From: G963677085 sp963677085 | Lineage (GTDB): Bacteria; Planctomycetota; Planctomycetia; Pirellulales; Thermoguttaceae | Assembly (NCBI GenBank): GCA_963677085.2 | Contig: CAXXFH010000004.1 | Location: 4,588,001 to 4,652,000, forward strand | Reading direction: 5' to 3' | Length of the DNA: 64,000 nt | Shown: in pieces, positions 41,346 to 50,897 of the stretch | How the letters are laid out: every line of letters begins with the position of its first letter | How positions within the stretch are numbered: the stretch's first letter is position 1 | Position numbers and translations under genes: made by a program | The notes under the pieces: model-generated | Databases searched by the model: none | Told to the model about the DNA's origin: nothing | The model's input: only the letters and a program-made list of their open reading frames with translations

Positions 41346-42617
41346 TTAGCCGCGACTCTTTCTCGACTCGTGCTTCGTCGTGCTCTTTTTTCGCCGAACG
41401 GTTTTCCGGTTGATCGGCGCGCCGGCGTTACGTTTCGCAGTGGTTTCAGCTTTTTTGCGGGGAGGTGTCTCTTTCTGCCTGCCACTTGATCGGTCGCCTT
41501 CACCGATCGCCGCCCACAAAGGGTCTTGATAATGCTGGCCCCATTCCTTGCCGTAGTGGTCGAAGGCGACCTTGGGGGTATCGCCGATCAGTTCGGCGAG
41601 CGTCTCGATGGAACAGCCCACCCCGTCGGTCCAATAGCCCGACAGCATCCGGTGCACGAAGGTGTGCCGGCAGGTGTAGCAAGAGTACTTCGCCTTGACC
41701 GGATCTTTGTCCCACCCCATCTTCTGCTTGATCGTAATGAACCGGACCACGCCCGTCCCGGGCCGCCAAGGTCTGCCCTTGGTATTGCGAAACAGCGGCA
41801 AGCCGGAGCCCTTCGGTGCCGTCTTCATCAAACGGCGAGTCAGTTTCGCCACCTCCGGCCGCACCGGGATCTTGCGGGTCTTCTTCGTCTTCGTGGCATA
41901 CACCCGCCACAGCATCCCCCGCCCGGTCTCCTCGACGTCGTCCGCCGTGAGCCGCGCCAATTCACTGAAAGGACGCAGGCCGGTATGAATCGCGGCGAAG
42001 AGAAAATCCCGGAAACGGTCTTCGGTCGCCGCCAAAAGGGCCTTCTCCTCTTCGGGGTTGAACGACTGCAGCCGCGGTTGTGCCCTCGGCTTTTTTACAC
42101 CCTTCAGCGGATTCGCAATACCGTGCATCTCTTCGGCACGGTTGAATGCCGCTAAGACGATCGCCATAACACCCCGCCGCGTTGCCGGGCTTCGCCAGGT
42201 TGGATGGGCATCGATCCATTGTTGCAGATGCGCCTTCTTCAGCTTAGCGACAGGCCGCGCGCCGCAGAACGTGCAGAAGTCGTTTAGCCAGGCAACCGTG
42301 CTGTCGCGGTGACTCTTGCTGATCGTACCCTGGGCGAGGCCCCGTTCGCAGTACTCGAGATAGTCCGAGCAGACGCGGGCCACCAGCCAGGGGCCACTGT
42401 CGCCGGCCGCTGTACTGTCGTCCCAGGCAAGCTTCTCCCGGGCAAGCGCCAGCTCTGCTGCTTCCTTGTTCTGCGTACCGCGAATCCGCTCGCCGCGCTC
42501 GTCGAACAGGGCAACCCGCTTTTTCGTCCCCGGCATCGTGTAATACCAGCAATCAGTCTGCCGCCAGTGCCACGCCGACCCGTGCGGTTGCCGCCGCTGC
42601 TTCCGCTTTCGCCCCAT
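41346..42617 (-). CDS. tyrosine recombinase (integrase), copy 2
   Basis: 423 residues, with the same domain plan as copy 1: HGSAWHWRQTDCWYYTMPGTKKRVALF, IHTGLRPFSELARL with the first Arg, CYTCRHTFVHRML, and FDHYGKEWGQHY with the Tyr. It extends ~40 residues further, with a Lys/Arg-rich tail. Tandem paralogous integrases are found in some integrative elements where two or three recombinases act together. Upstream of it on the plus strand lies the sulfatase gene, so this is the likely edge of the mobile region. Confidence 0.85.
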   Translation of the reverse strand: MGRKRKQRRQPHGSAWHWRQTDCWYYTMPGTKKRVALFDERGERIRGTQNKEAAELALAREKLAWDDSTAAGDSGPWLVARVCSDYLEYCERGLAQGTISKSHRDSTVAWLNDFCTFCGARPVAKLKKAHLQQWIDAHPTWRSPATRRGVMAIVLAAFNRAEEMHGIANPLKGVKKPRAQPRLQSFNPEEEKALLAATEDRFRDFLFAAIHTGLRPFSELARLTADDVEETGRGMLWRVYATKTKKTRKIPVRPEVAKLTRRLMKTAPKGSGLPLFRNTKGRPWRPGTGVVRFITIKQKMGWDKDPVKAKYSCYTCRHTFVHRMLSGYWTDGVGCSIETLAELIGDTPKVAFDHYGKEWGQHYQDPLWAAIGEGDRSSGRQKETPPRKKAETTAKRNAGAPINRKTVRRKKSTTKHESRKSRG

Positions 42618-42764
42618 GCTCTTTTTCTCCTTCGCTTGCGATCATCGATCACCCGTCAAACCCGGCCGATTTGACTTGCGGCGACGACCAAACGATACTG
42701 ACGGTCACCGCACGGCACGGCCATTCCCACGCCGGTAGACTACCAATGGCAACGAGGTGTCCCC

Positions 42765-44609
42765 ATGCAACTCACGGCGCGAGACAGCAAGACACGCCCC
42801 TCTGATTTACTAGGCGGTTTACTACACAGATTTACTACACTAATATTTACCACCTCCGCCTTGGCGCTGTCAATATCTGTTGCTTTTTCCGGAGAATACT
42901 CATCAACACCTAGTGTACCAAATATTATACTGATACTTGCCGACGACCAAGGCTACGGCGATATTCGCTCGCACGACAACGACCAGATCGACACCCCGGT
43001 GCTCGATCGGTTGGCAGGCGACGGTGCGCGGTTCGAGCGGTTTTTCGTTAGCCCTGTCTGTGCGCCCACTCGGGCGGCGCTGCTTACCGGACGGTATCAT
43101 CCGCGAGGCGGCGTACATGGTGTTACCCGAGGGTATGAGAATCTGCGTGCCGAAGAGGTCACCATTGCCGAGGTGCTCAAGCAGGCAGGCTATGCCACCG
43201 GTTGTTTCGGCAAGTGGCACAACGGTCGCCATTGGCCCATGCATCCCAACGGGCAGGGGTTCGACGAATTTCTCGGATTCTGTGGCGGCCACTGGAATCG
43301 GTACTTCGATACCACGTTGGAACACAACGGCCAGCCGGTAGAGACCAAGGGCTACGTTGCCGACGTGCTGACCGACGCGGCCATCAACTTCGTCCGCCAG
43401 AATCGCGAACGGTCGTTCTTCTGCTACGTGCCCTACAACACACCGCATTCTCCCTGGCTCGTGCCCGACGAATATTTCGACAAATACAAAGCCAAAGGGT
43501 TGGACAACACGACGGCCTGCGCCTACGCCATGTGCGAGAACCTGGACCACAACATCGGCCGGTTGCTCAAAGATCTCGACGAGTTGAAGTTGTCAGAGCA
43601 AACCATTGTGTTCTTTCTCACCGACAACGGTCCGAACAGCGACCGTTACAACGGCGGCATGAAGGGCCGCAAGGGTAGCCTGCACGAAGGAGGCGTTCGT
43701 GTGCCGCTGTTCGTCCGCTGGCCGGGCCACATCGAACCGCAAACGGTGGTTAAGCCGATCACGGCACACATCGACCTGTTGCCGACGATCGTCGAGCTAT
43801 GCGGCCTGGAAAAGTCGTCGACACGGCCGCTCGACGGCGTAAGCCTTGCGCCGCTTTTGTGCGGACAAGACCAGGACTGGCCCGAGCGAATGCTCTTCAA
43901 CCACGGCGTTCGCACCGGGGGTGTCGAGGGTCGGCACGGTGCGGCGCGATCGCAACGTTGGCGGGCGGTTCACTATCGCCGAGGTTGGGAACTCTACGAC
44001 ATGCAGGCAGACCCGGGCCAGATACGCAACGTCGCCAAGCAATTTCCCGAGGTTCTCAAGCGACACGCTGACGCTTTCTACGCTTCGTTCGCCGACGTCA
44101 CCAAACGGGGGTTCGATCCGATTTCGATTCCCCTAGGCTATCCTCAACGCCCCTGGGTGGAGCTTCCCGGCAACGAAGCGTTTCTCGAAACCGATGGTAA
44201 GCAGGGCATTCGCTACCACGGAAAACAGGGCTATGCCAATGACTGGATCAGCGGATGGACCGATACCAAGGCTTACGCTTGGTGGCCGCTGGATGTGGTC
44301 GAGGCCGGCCACTACGCTGTGACCCTGCGTTACTGCTGCAAGCCGGAAAACGTGGGTGCCAAGCTGCGTGTGGAAGCCGACAGTTCGGGCGTCGAAGCGG
44401 TTGTCAACGAAGCCCACGATCCGGCCGTGTTGCCGAGCCGCGAACGGGTAACGCCCTCGCCACACTACGAAACGAAGTCCTGGGCAGAACTCACACTCGG
44501 GCAACTCGACCTGCCCAAAGGGCCCGTGCGGCTGACGGTGCGTACGATCGACAAGCCGGGCGATGAATCGGTGGAACTCAAGGCGGTACTGGTGCACCGG
44601 GTTGAGTAG
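42765..44609 (+). CDS. sulfatase (CxPxR type), exported
   Basis: 614 residues. An N-terminal hydrophobic segment (LIFTTSALALSISVAFSGE, ~28-46) directs export. The alkaline-phosphatase-type core has NIILILADDQGYGDI with the metal-binding Asp pair, CAPTRAALLTGRY (CxPxR formylglycine site), GKWHNG and FLTDNGPNSDRYNGG. C-terminal ~150 residues (from YANDWISGWTDTKAYAW) form a beta domain of the kind attached to planctomycete sulfatases, perhaps for glycan binding. It removes sulfate esters, and the partner enzyme that makes formylglycine is encoded at 25865. Substrate not readable. Confidence 0.93.
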   Translation: MQLTARDSKTRPSDLLGGLLHRFTTLIFTTSALALSISVAFSGEYSSTPSVPNIILILADDQGYGDIRSHDNDQIDTPVLDRLAGDGARFERFFVSPVCAPTRAALLTGRYHPRGGVHGVTRGYENLRAEEVTIAEVLKQAGYATGCFGKWHNGRHWPMHPNGQGFDEFLGFCGGHWNRYFDTTLEHNGQPVETKGYVADVLTDAAINFVRQNRERSFFCYVPYNTPHSPWLVPDEYFDKYKAKGLDNTTACAYAMCENLDHNIGRLLKDLDELKLSEQTIVFFLTDNGPNSDRYNGGMKGRKGSLHEGGVRVPLFVRWPGHIEPQTVVKPITAHIDLLPTIVELCGLEKSSTRPLDGVSLAPLLCGQDQDWPERMLFNHGVRTGGVEGRHGAARSQRWRAVHYRRGWELYDMQADPGQIRNVAKQFPEVLKRHADAFYASFADVTKRGFDPISIPLGYPQRPWVELPGNEAFLETDGKQGIRYHGKQGYANDWISGWTDTKAYAWWPLDVVEAGHYAVTLRYCCKPENVGAKLRVEADSSGVEAVVNEAHDPAVLPSRERVTPSPHYETKSWAELTLGQLDLPKGPVRLTVRTIDKPGDESVELKAVLVHRVE

Positions 44610-44704
44610 AAGCCGTTTCAAAACTACCAACAGGGTCGTCCGTTCGGCAGATTCATGAAGCCGAAACCGAGTTTTGGAACCGTCTCTAGCAACAGCTCTA
44701 CCGG

Positions 44705-45025
44705 TCAATGGGCCGAGACCAGTTTCAAGCCGACGATTGAGCCGATCAACACCAGAAGGAAGAACACCCGGCCGAAGTTGATCGGGTCGTTGAAGAAGAG
44801 GATGCCGATAACGGCCGTCCCAAAAGCTCCGATACCCGTCCATACGGCGTAGGCAGTGCCCAAGGGAATGCTCCGCATTGCAATGGTCAACATCCAGAAA
44901 CTCAGGGCGGAGAAAACCACAAAAGCAACCGTTGGCAAGGGCTTCGTGAAGCTTTCCGAAAGCTTCAATGCCGTGGTGAAACCAATCTCGAACACGCCCG
45001 CTACGGCCAAGTAAAGCCATGCCAT
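44705..45025 (-). CDS. sugE: SMR family transporter, SugE/Gdx type
   Basis: 106 residues from ATG 45025, starting MAWLYLAVAGVFEIGFTTALK, with four membrane helices. The Glu14-type acid is in FEIGF, and LGTAYAVWTGIGAFGTAVIGILFF is the diagnostic SugE/Gdx motif. The family exports guanidinium or small cationic compounds in exchange for protons. A guanidine riboswitch was looked for in the 80 bases upstream and not seen. Downstream of the FetB-like gene on the same strand. Confidence 0.88.
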   Translation of the reverse strand: MAWLYLAVAGVFEIGFTTALKLSESFTKPLPTVAFVVFSALSFWMLTIAMRSIPLGTAYAVWTGIGAFGTAVIGILFFNDPINFGRVFFLLVLIGSIVGLKLVSAH

Positions 45026-45102
45026 GTATAGGTGTTCCTTGAGCAAGTCGTCGACAGCAGTCTGTTGTCGGAGGTGAAAGAAACGCGACCACACCGGCGT
45101 CG

Positions 45103-45903
45103 CTAATGAAGCCGGGTGAGCCGGTGGTAGAGAAATTCGTGGTCGACACTGAACAATCGGCGGAAGCTCAGCAGTACTACGCCCACGGTGCCCATGGCCG
45201 TGACCGATCCGAGCAGAAACATAATCACGATCTGGTATTTGACGGCCTCGATCGGATTCACGCCGGAAAGCAATTGTCCGGTCATCATGCCGGGCAGGCT
45301 CACCAGGCCGGCTACGGCCATGGTGTTGACAATGGGGATCATGCCCGTGCGGACGGCGTTTTGCACCGGTCCCCGGGCGGCTTCCCAGCGGGTAGCTCCC
45401 AAAGCCAAGGCGGCTTCTACTTCGTCGCGGCGATCGGCGAGGCTTTCGGTAAACGCGTTGAGTCCCAAGGTAATCCCGTTGAGCGAGTTACCGAGGATCA
45501 TGCCCAACAAGGGGATTGAGTATTGGGGCTGATACCAGTGCTCGCGTCCCTCGCCCTGGACCACGACCATCAGGGCGAAGGCGGCGACGACCCAGGAGGT
45601 CACCCAAATGGAGACCAGCGTATTTATCCACATGCCGGCATATCGCCGCCTGATGCGTTGTACGGCGGTGAATCCGGCGATGGTCGTCATCACGGCGGCC
45701 AAACCAATGACCAGATACCATCGATCTACCCGAAACACCCACTCGAGCACCATGCCCACTAGGGTAAGCTGAACGACCATCCGCACGGCCGAAATCAACA
45801 GCGGTCGCTCGATTCTCAGTTGCAGGGCCAGCGACACAGCGCCGTTGATCAGAATTAATGAAGCGGCCAGAGCTACTTGAAGCGTGGTGAGTTCGACGTA
45901 CAT
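45103..45903 (-). CDS. fetB: ABC permease, FetB (YbbM) type
   Basis: 266 residues with about seven hydrophobic segments. The family patterns PLLGMILGNSLNGITLGLNAF, VEAALALGATRWEAARGPVQNAVRTGMIPIVNTMAVAGLVSLPGMMTGQLLSG, and IVIMFLLGSVTAMGTVG are present. FetAB is described as an iron exporter that lowers oxidative stress; the permease alone does not tell the ion. 42 bases after the ATPase gene; the SugE gene follows by 77 bases. Confidence 0.88.
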   Translation of the reverse strand: MYVELTTLQVALAASLILINGAVSLALQLRIERPLLISAVRMVVQLTLVGMVLEWVFRVDRWYLVIGLAAVMTTIAGFTAVQRIRRRYAGMWINTLVSIWVTSWVVAAFALMVVVQGEGREHWYQPQYSIPLLGMILGNSLNGITLGLNAFTESLADRRDEVEAALALGATRWEAARGPVQNAVRTGMIPIVNTMAVAGLVSLPGMMTGQLLSGVNPIEAVKYQIVIMFLLGSVTAMGTVGVVLLSFRRLFSVDHEFLYHRLTRLH

Positions 45904-45945
45904 GATCGAGCGATGTGCTGGGACTGCGATGTTGAGAACTGAGGT

Positions 45946-46629
45946 TCATTCGCTGGCGGTAAGGTGCCCTGCATCCATGCGAATTATTCGATCGGCTATC
46001 CGCGGGGTTTGGGCCTCGTCGTGGCTTACCCAGATGAAGGCCCGATCGTGGCCCGGTTCGTCGACCCAGTCGAGCAACAATTGTTCGACGGCCGCCGTTG
46101 TGGCAGTATCCAACGCGGCGGTCGGCTCGTCGAGCAGCAACACCTGCGGATCCAATTGCAGGGCACGCAAGAGAACCACGATTTGCCCCTCGCCCCCGGA
46201 GAGGTCCTGGCCGTGTTGTACGAGGAAGCCTTCGCCGCGGCCGAGTTGTTTGAGCCAGTCCACGATACGTTCGCGCTGATAGTGCTTCGCGCGATGGACG
46301 GCGAAGTCGAAAGGACGGCGAAGAATCGTTTCGACGCGACCTTCGCCCAGCACGACACGTTGGTGGAGGTAGACCACCTGGCTGCGAAAGTGGGGGATGG
46401 CCGCTCGGACAATGGGTCGATTGCAGTAGAGCACGCTCCCGGTATCGACACGATCGAGTCGGGCCAACGCCCGTAGCAGAAGGGTTTTTCCCGCGCCCGA
46501 AGATCCCAACAGGGCCACACGCTGGCCGCGATCAAGTTGCAGCGAGACGTCCTGCAACAGCCACTGCACGCCGTCGGGATGCCGGCGCCCAATTTGTTGC
46601 GCCTCCAACAGGGAATGATCCACGGCCAC
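45946..46629 (-). CDS. fetA: ABC ATPase, FetA (YbbL) type
   Basis: 227 residues from GTG 46629. Walker A GSSGAGKTLLLRAL, Q-loop region VVYLHQRVVLGEG, signature LSGGEGQIVVLLRALQL, Walker B VLLLDEPTAALD, and switch His ISHDEAQTPR. The short length without extra domains fits FetA. Partner of the permease gene downstream. Confidence 0.85.
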   Translation of the reverse strand: MAVDHSLLEAQQIGRRHPDGVQWLLQDVSLQLDRGQRVALLGSSGAGKTLLLRALARLDRVDTGSVLYCNRPIVRAAIPHFRSQVVYLHQRVVLGEGRVETILRRPFDFAVHRAKHYQRERIVDWLKQLGRGEGFLVQHGQDLSGGEGQIVVLLRALQLDPQVLLLDEPTAALDTATTAAVEQLLLDWVDEPGHDRAFIWVSHDEAQTPRIADRIIRMDAGHLTASE

Positions 46630-47073
46630 CGGTTTCTACCAGGAAAGTACAACGAGATGTCATTTTTCCGCAGTTGTCGTCTGCGTTCCCGTTATCATAG
46701 ATTGAACCGGGGCATTTGGCTACGGTGGGCGCGTGCTTATTGATGCTTGCATTGAAAATGATCCGTTTCGGAAAGCCGACCGTCTGGAAACCCAGGCTCC
46801 CGTTGGTCGCCTTCCGCTCATTAGCTAGGCAAGCGTCAATCGGACGTGTTTTGAAAATCTTCTCCCCTCTCCCTTTGGAAGAAGGGCCGGGGATGAGGGG
46901 ATTGTCACGACAAGGATCTTCCTGAAAACAACATCCTCACTACTGCAAACCGCCCTCACCCGGCGGCTTTGCCGTTACCCTTTCCCGCCGAGCGGGAGAG
47001 GGTGTGCCTTTTCCAAACACGTTCTTCAACACGAGCAATCCCGAATGCCTGAAATCTTGGGGACTGGAATGTA
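46630..47073. other. non-coding region with REP-type hairpin repeats
   Basis: Contains CCCCTCTCCCTTTGGAAGAAGGGCCGGGGATGAGGGG at 46863-46900 and an imperfect hairpin CCCTTTCCCGC/GCGGGAGAGGG at 46978-47002, the same family as the palindrome at 55029. Also a partial repeat-A core (CTCCCGTTGGTCGCC) at 46798. No gene seen. Confidence 0.6.
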
Positions 47074-48237
47074 TCAGAAAGAAACGACGGAATCGGACGC
47101 CGGATCCTCGGAGGCCGGCTGTGTTTGGCAGGCCGTATCTCGCTCGGGAAGCCAGACTTCATCCAATTCGGCCAGATGTCGAAGCACACCTGGCACCGAT
47201 TGCTCGGTTTCGAAAAGCTCAACGATCACGTCGGCAGGTAGCCGCCCCAACTCAAGTCGGGCACGAAAACGTTCCAAGGGACGTACATCGAATTCCCAAG
47301 ACTCCAGCGCGCCGGCGGCAGCGTCGAGTAAAGCCTCGGCCCGCGAAGCCACGGTGTCTGCTTCCAACCCATATTGCGCCACTTGGCCGAGGTCGTAGAT
47401 GCGGGTTTGCCCCGATGCCCGGCCTGAAAGCTCCGTGTCGAGCAGCAACGTTAGCCAAAGGATGAAATAACAGCGGAAATCCGCCAGCGAACAACTCATT
47501 TCGAAGAGTTTGAACTCCAGGCGGCCGCCTTCCTCGAGGTGGATTTCCAGTGCGGGAGCCACCACGCTTCGGCGATAGGTGCGGATTGATTTGCCAACCT
47601 GTCCGCGGATGCGCCAAAGCCCATCGCAATATAGCGGTGAGGCCAGGCTGAGTGCCGCCATCGCCGGGCTATAAAAATTCACTTTTGCGTGCAGATCTTC
47701 CCAATCGATCGTCTCTTGCACGTCGACCGGCAGGCTGACGTTTACGTCGGGGCCGAACGTCAGCATAGCCTCCATGGCCCATTGCCAGAAGTCGTAACGC
47801 CGTTTGTTCTGCGGGCCTTTGAAATGACACTGCGTGGGATGGTGGGAAATCGCTACCAAGCGGTATCCGATGTCTGCCATGGCCGCGGTCGCCCTATCGT
47901 AGAGAAGCTTCAATGTGGCCACGCATTCTTCGATCGACTGGCACACGGGGGTTCGGATTTCCAGACCCTTCGGCCAAAGATCGACCGGTTTCATGTCGGC
48001 ATCCGGCACATGATAGCCCTCAACGACAAACGGCATCGCCTTGCGGTGGGGTGGTTCTACCTCTAGCCCGACCAGTGAAGGAAGGTCCTCAAGCGAAATG
48101 GTTTCCAACGCCTCGTTCAATTCCGCAAACGTGACATCTTCGTACCACAGCGGCTCGAACGTCGAGGCATCGACAAGCAAATACTCCGCTTCGATTCCAA
48201 AACGAAATCCTCTGGGTGTGGAACCATGGGGGGGCAT
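47074..48237 (-). CDS. YbdK/GCS2-type carboxylate-amine ligase
   Basis: 387 residues from ATG 48237 with GGGAG upstream; the frame extends to 48348 without a convincing site. The GCS2 pattern is RFGIEAEYLLVD, LVGLEVEPPHRKAMPF, DLWPKGLEIRTPV, RLVAISHHPTQCHF, LHAKVNFYSPAMAALSLASPLYCDGL, and EIHLEEGGRLEFKLFEMSCSL. These enzymes form gamma-glutamyl-type bonds with ATP. The YbdK branch has weak glutamate-cysteine ligase activity in vitro and the natural substrate is unsettled. Stands alone. Confidence 0.85.
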   Translation of the reverse strand: MPPHGSTPRGFRFGIEAEYLLVDASTFEPLWYEDVTFAELNEALETISLEDLPSLVGLEVEPPHRKAMPFVVEGYHVPDADMKPVDLWPKGLEIRTPVCQSIEECVATLKLLYDRATAAMADIGYRLVAISHHPTQCHFKGPQNKRRYDFWQWAMEAMLTFGPDVNVSLPVDVQETIDWEDLHAKVNFYSPAMAALSLASPLYCDGLWRIRGQVGKSIRTYRRSVVAPALEIHLEEGGRLEFKLFEMSCSLADFRCYFILWLTLLLDTELSGRASGQTRIYDLGQVAQYGLEADTVASRAEALLDAAAGALESWEFDVRPLERFRARLELGRLPADVIVELFETEQSVPGVLRHLAELDEVWLPERDTACQTQPASEDPASDSVVSF

Positions 48238-48428
48238 CGCAGAAGTCTCCCAGGCAGGCGGCGGAGGGAAAGACTCGGTCAACTCGCATGCAGCACCAGA
48301 CAGAACCTGACGCAAACGGGCCGCGTACCGTTTGCCGGGCGCAAGCATTTGACTTGGTAGGTGAAGTCACCTAGATTCTAGCTACCTTGGCAATAGAATG
48401 CCAATCCCCCCGGCAGATCGGTGAAGCC

Positions 48429-49529
48429 ATGCGAATCCGTAAGACGGTCTCTCGCCTACATGCTTATCTCGGGTTGGCAGTGGCCGTGTTTGGGATTGTC
48501 ACGGGACTTAGCGGCAGCCTCCTTGTCTTCCGCCACGAAATCGACGGCCAACTTTACCCGCACCTCCGACTGACGGAACCCCAGGGGCAATCACCACTTG
48601 GAGTGAACGACATCATTCAGGCAGTGCGTCGAGCATTTCCCCAACAACAGCCCGCGCGAATCGGTTTTCCCACCCAACCGAACGGCACTTTCGAAGTTTG
48701 GCTCGGCAACTCACGTGGACGGCGTGTTTACGTCGACGCCTTTACTGGAAAGGTCCTGGGAAGCCAACAGGCAAACCGAACTTACCGTGGAGTGCTCCGG
48801 GACGTCCACGTTCAATGGATGCTTGGAGAGACGGGCGAGACATTTGCGGGCCTGATCGCTCTGGCGGTAATCATATTGATTTGCAGCGGTACATTTCTGT
48901 GGTGGCCAGGGCGAGGAAAAATCGCGCGGAACTTGCGAGTCCGACGTGGCGTTTCCTGGCGAGTCTGGTTCTTCGACCTCCATCGCCTGACGGGAGTCCT
49001 CTTCGGATGGCTTCTGCTGTTCACTGCCCTGAGCGGCGCGACCTTGGTATTTGATGGACCGTTGAAGATACTCGCAGGCGAAGCAGCCCCACCCAGGGTT
49101 GCTGAACCCAAGACTTCCGCCGACGTAGACGGTAAACGGAAGGCCATGGATCTTGACGAATTGCTTGAAACCGCACGTCGGGTTGTTCCCGGGGCAAATG
49201 TCACCTGGGTAATCCTTCCCAAAAAGGAGACGGCCCCGCTCCTGGTGCGCATGAAGTTGCCCAACGAAAGCCATCCTAACGGCAAGAACTACGTCTACCT
49301 GAATCCCTATACGGACGACGTATTGGACGTGTGGCGAACCGCGGATGCGCCGTGGCAACGGTCAGTCACCAACGCTCGCTATCCGATTCACACCGGAGAA
49401 ATCGCCGGGCGCATTGGTCGCACTGTGATACTGCTGCTGGGAATAACGCTTATCGTGTTGTGTGTTAGCGGCACGACCAGTTGGTGGCTTCGCCCTCGGC
49501 GTCGTCAGCAATCGACCATCTTGTCCTGA
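48429..49529 (+). CDS. PepSY-associated transmembrane protein
   Basis: 366 residues from ATG 48429. Four membrane segments: YLGLAVAVFGIVTGLSGSLLVF (~12-33), LIALAVIILICSGTFLWW (~145), LFGWLLLFTALSGATLVF (~195) and VILLLGITLIVLCVSGTTSWW (~335). Between the first two lies a PepSY-like region (GVNDIIQAVRRAF, RVYVDAFTGKVLG). DLHRLTGVLFGW carries the conserved His of iron-uptake factor PiuB-type proteins. These assist iron uptake or reduction at the membrane; the neighbouring FecBCDE genes fit that. Confidence 0.85.
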   Translation: MRIRKTVSRLHAYLGLAVAVFGIVTGLSGSLLVFRHEIDGQLYPHLRLTEPQGQSPLGVNDIIQAVRRAFPQQQPARIGFPTQPNGTFEVWLGNSRGRRVYVDAFTGKVLGSQQANRTYRGVLRDVHVQWMLGETGETFAGLIALAVIILICSGTFLWWPGRGKIARNLRVRRGVSWRVWFFDLHRLTGVLFGWLLLFTALSGATLVFDGPLKILAGEAAPPRVAEPKTSADVDGKRKAMDLDELLETARRVVPGANVTWVILPKKETAPLLVRMKLPNESHPNGKNYVYLNPYTDDVLDVWRTADAPWQRSVTNARYPIHTGEIAGRIGRTVILLLGITLIVLCVSGTTSWWLRPRRRQQSTILS

Positions 49530-49534
49530 ACGCT

Positions 49535-50830
49535 TCACGACGACGAGCGGCCATCGGAAGCCGGTTCTCGACCCATCGCGGCAACACCCGTCTGGCCGAC
49601 GGCGCCAACGTCCTGTTCTTCGGTCGCCCAGCTTCTTCTTGACATCAGCAAAAATCCCGCGACGATCGTAGCTCCAAAGGCTCCGACGGGCCAGAGGCCA
49701 CAATGGTCGACGGCTAACCCTAACGCGGGCGCTGCGATCGCCACAAAGGCGGCTCGCCCCTGCGACTCGAACGATAGAACCGAAGTCAACTGCTCGTGGT
49801 TCACCTGGTCGGCAATTCGCGAGACAATCGACGGGCGCCAAACGTTTTGCACAAGGTGTAGCGTGGCCAACAACAGCATGGCCGCTACCTTCAACTCTTT
49901 GACGAAGAACAGTGTCATCATCACGAACAGTCCCAGGTACCCGAACCACAGGCCGTGAGCGGCTCGCTGTTGGCCGCCCATCTTTTCGGCGAAGTAATGC
50001 GATCCCCGGGCAGCGAAACTCGACGCAAGGTGGAGCATCGAATAGACCAAGCCCACAAAAATGGCCGTGCTGCGCTGCTCGTCGAGCGCCACGGTGCCGG
50101 CCACGACCAATGCCATCGCCTGAATGGCCGGCTGCAAGTACGATTCGCACGTCTTGAACACGCCCTGAAACCCGATCGCCTCGATGAGCACGATGCGTGC
50201 CTGGGGACGCCGCCAGGTATCGGCCACGGTGCGCCAGAGATGGCCTACGATATCGCGCACGCCTGCCCGACGTTCGCGGCGCTGGTCGAGCACGGCAGGA
50301 TAACCGAGCAGATTGATTGCCCCCAGTACGTAGGCAACGAAGGCCGCGCGAAAGAGGACCGTGTAGTTGTCGAGCCAAAGAACGAGTGCCGTGGCAATGA
50401 TCACCGACGCGCAGGCCCCCAGCTTGGACCACGACCTCAGATCGCCAAACACCTTGGTCTTTTCCTTCTCGCGGCCTTCGAGTTGCAGCCACTGAAGAAC
50501 CAACGCCTTGTGGGTACCGGTCCGCAGGCACTCGCCGATGGCGAAGAAGAACATCGCGACCAACAGCACGGCGAGGTGGTTGCTCGTGGCGAACAGGGCG
50601 AACGATGCCAGGTAGGCCGCCCAGGAGAGGATGAGCGAAGCACGCCGACCGTAGAGATCGGCCACGGCACCGCCGGGCAAGTCGAGCACGTGGATACATA
50701 CCGCGCGGAAGCCGAACAACAAGCCAATCGCAAAGAACGATAACCCTTGCTCTCGAAAAGCAAGAATCCAAAACGGCTCGAAGTAGAGCTGGTTCCTTAG
50801 GAATCCATAAAGGGCAAAACGGCGGAGCAA
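49535..50830 (-). CDS. MFS transporter
   Basis: 431 residues with about 11-12 hydrophobic segments. IGLLFGFRAVCIHVLDLPGGAVADLYGRRASLIL is the first-loop motif of the MFS (G...D..GRR), and the second half has FFVKELKVAAMLLLATLHL and VNHEQLTSVLSFE. Substrate unknown; position beside a siderophore-type ABC importer makes a role in siderophore export or related metabolism possible. Tail ~50 residues is hydrophilic. Confidence 0.85.
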   Translation of the reverse strand: MLRRFALYGFLRNQLYFEPFWILAFREQGLSFFAIGLLFGFRAVCIHVLDLPGGAVADLYGRRASLILSWAAYLASFALFATSNHLAVLLVAMFFFAIGECLRTGTHKALVLQWLQLEGREKEKTKVFGDLRSWSKLGACASVIIATALVLWLDNYTVLFRAAFVAYVLGAINLLGYPAVLDQRRERRAGVRDIVGHLWRTVADTWRRPQARIVLIEAIGFQGVFKTCESYLQPAIQAMALVVAGTVALDEQRSTAIFVGLVYSMLHLASSFAARGSHYFAEKMGGQQRAAHGLWFGYLGLFVMMTLFFVKELKVAAMLLLATLHLVQNVWRPSIVSRIADQVNHEQLTSVLSFESQGRAAFVAIAAPALGLAVDHCGLWPVGAFGATIVAGFLLMSRRSWATEEQDVGAVGQTGVAAMGREPASDGRSSS

Positions 50831-50897
50831 CTTCAGCTACCTTTTCTTGTCTTGTCGTTCAAAACGCTTACGGTTCGAGTGACGGGTTGTCGAGTCG

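Noticed and set aside
45026..45110. Guanidine riboswitch upstream of the SugE/Gdx gene
   Set aside because: None of the conserved elements of guanidine-I, -II or -III leaders can be found in the 80 bases before the ATG.
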